Shown here: in pieces, positions 6,574 to 7,026 of the stretch | Layout: each line of letters opens with the position of its first letter | Numbering within the stretch: position 1 is the stretch's first letter | Source: Patescibacteria group bacterium | Lineage (GTDB): Bacteria; Patescibacteriota; Gracilibacteria; Peribacterales; Peribacteraceae | Assembly (NCBI GenBank): GCA_018818235.1 | Contig: JAHISE010000073.1 | Location: 1-7,026, forward strand | Direction of reading: 5' to 3' | DNA: 7,026 nucleotides | The notes under the pieces: model-generated | Told to the model about the DNA's origin: nothing | Seen by the model: only the letters and a program-made list of their open reading frames with translations | The model's database searches: none | Program-made: the position numbers and the translations under genes

Positions 6574-7026
6574 CTACCTGCCGCTGCAATGCGGCATTGA
6601 GTTGTAAATGTTACAACCCGTTGTCGTCGCCGGAGGTGCTTGAGGCACTTCCGCAGCGGCAACAACTCCTTCGCTCCGGCTTCTCTCTTCGAGAAGCTTG
6701 AGCTTTTTTATCATCTCCTTTATGTCGCTTGAAAGACTATCTGGGATCTTGTTTTTGGCAATTGCCTTCGCAATTGCATCAACGTACGGGTCAACGAAGT
6801 CCCGCTTCAGATCCGCATCAGTGATCTTGAGGCCCTTAAGCTCCGTTAGGAGCTGTTTGACCTCTAAGACCTTTTTGTTCAGGGTAACAAAAGCACCCTT
6901 AACTGAAGTGTCATGAGTCGTCACGGCGGTCTCCAGCGACGCCAACTTGGCGTTGACGGTATCGAGCTTCTGCTCGATGACCGCCGAGGCCTTGCCGTCG
7001 CCACCGCCATCGACCGTCCTTTTCAG
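6574..7026 (-). CDS. Coiled-coil protein of unknown function, C-terminal part, 5' end beyond the window
   Basis: The minus-strand frame is open from the window edge to a TAG at 6574-6576, giving 150 visible residues. A TTG at 6945 could be read as a start, but the frame continues another 27 codons to the edge with coding-like, GC-rich codons, so the gene probably begins outside. Visible order: a Gly/Asp-rich stretch (DGGGDGK); a coiled coil with regular I/L/V spacing (IEQKLDTVNAKLASLETAV and on through LEVKQLLTELKGL); a mixed helical part (about DADLKRDFVDPYVDAIAKAI); a basic helix (IKKLKLLEERSRS); a Pro/Ala linker (VPQAPPATTTG); and a C-terminus with two Cys eight residues apart (CNIYNSMPHC). 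No signal or membrane segment is visible in this part. It is more GC-rich than the large gene next to it: by hand, the last 66 bases of the window have 42 G/C, against 19 in 60 at 5701-5760. A strong terminator follows. I do not recognise the family. Confidence 0.75.
   Translation of the reverse strand: MKRTVDGGGDGKASAVIEQKLDTVNAKLASLETAVTTHDTSVKGAFVTLNKKVLEVKQLLTELKGLKITDADLKRDFVDPYVDAIAKAIAKNKIPDSLSSDIKEMIKKLKLLEERSRSEGVVAAAEVPQAPPATTTGCNIYNSMPHCSGR

Noticed and set aside
6679..6709. Plus-strand terminator-like hairpin GCTTCTC-N5-GAGAAGC followed by six T
   Set aside because: It lies inside the minus-strand coding frame, where the T-run is simply Lys codons (IKKLKLLEERS) on the other strand; the gap between stem and T-run is six bases, too long for a good terminator.
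6943..6945. TTG at 6943-6945 (minus strand) as the start of the coiled-coil gene
   Set aside because: The frame stays open to the window edge, the coiled-coil heptads already begin upstream of it, and no Shine-Dalgarno precedes it (upstream bases ACCGTCAACGCCAAG).
1..7026. CRISPR array, insertion sequence, integrase or attachment site
   Set aside because: No regularly spaced 20-40-base direct repeats, no transposase or recombinase motifs, and no paired terminal repeats around a coding unit.

Overview
The window is bacterial. Its only securely recognised gene is the 3' two-thirds or so of rpoC (RNA polymerase beta' subunit), entering from the left edge and ending at 2095. The RpoC has the bridge helix, trigger loop and C-terminal zinc site. 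It has no large insertion after the trigger-loop MRTFH motif, unlike the beta' of E. coli and its relatives. The genetic code looks standard: long frames run without in-frame TGA, and the visible stops are TAA or TAG. The lineage cannot be fixed by eye. A Candidate Phyla Radiation (Patescibacteria) type genome is my guess: rpoC is not followed by rpsL/rpsG, and the next genes are lineage-specific and unrecognised. That is inference only.

Layout. (1) 2-2095, rpoC, 5'-truncated by the window edge. (2) 2096-2292, a non-coding spacer holding three tandem TATTRGC heptamers, a long imperfect inverted repeat, a cluster of four TTAAG/CTTAA half-sites and a clear extended -10 promoter (TGC-TATAAT). 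The start codon of the next gene lies only 11 bases beyond the -10 box, so its mRNA is probably leaderless or nearly so. (3) 2293-2628, a small acidic/basic helical protein of 111 residues, unrecognised. (4) 2694-6476, an unrecognised, very hydrophilic protein of about 1260 residues, with K/E-rich helical stretches, Ser/Thr-rich linkers, a 33-residue-period repeat, a twice-used W-[LF]-T-N-L motif and a small Tyr-rich, Cys-containing segment. Its likely start has a consensus Shine-Dalgarno that is partly folded into a hairpin; an in-frame upstream ATG overlaps the stop of gene 3 (TAATG). (5) 6477-6573, a short convergent spacer with a strong GC-rich hairpin whose T-tract lies on the minus strand. 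(6) 6574-7026, the 3' part of a minus-strand gene, more GC-rich than its neighbours, coding for a coiled-coil protein with a C-terminal Pro/Ala linker and two cysteines. Its 5' end lies beyond the window.

Genes 3 and 4 look like a two-gene operon under one regulated promoter, separate from rpoC. The pair is the best candidate here for something undescribed. The sequence gives no biochemical function for either: no signal peptide, transmembrane segment or known catalytic motif is visible. The minus-strand gene converges on the operon and is a separate transcription unit.
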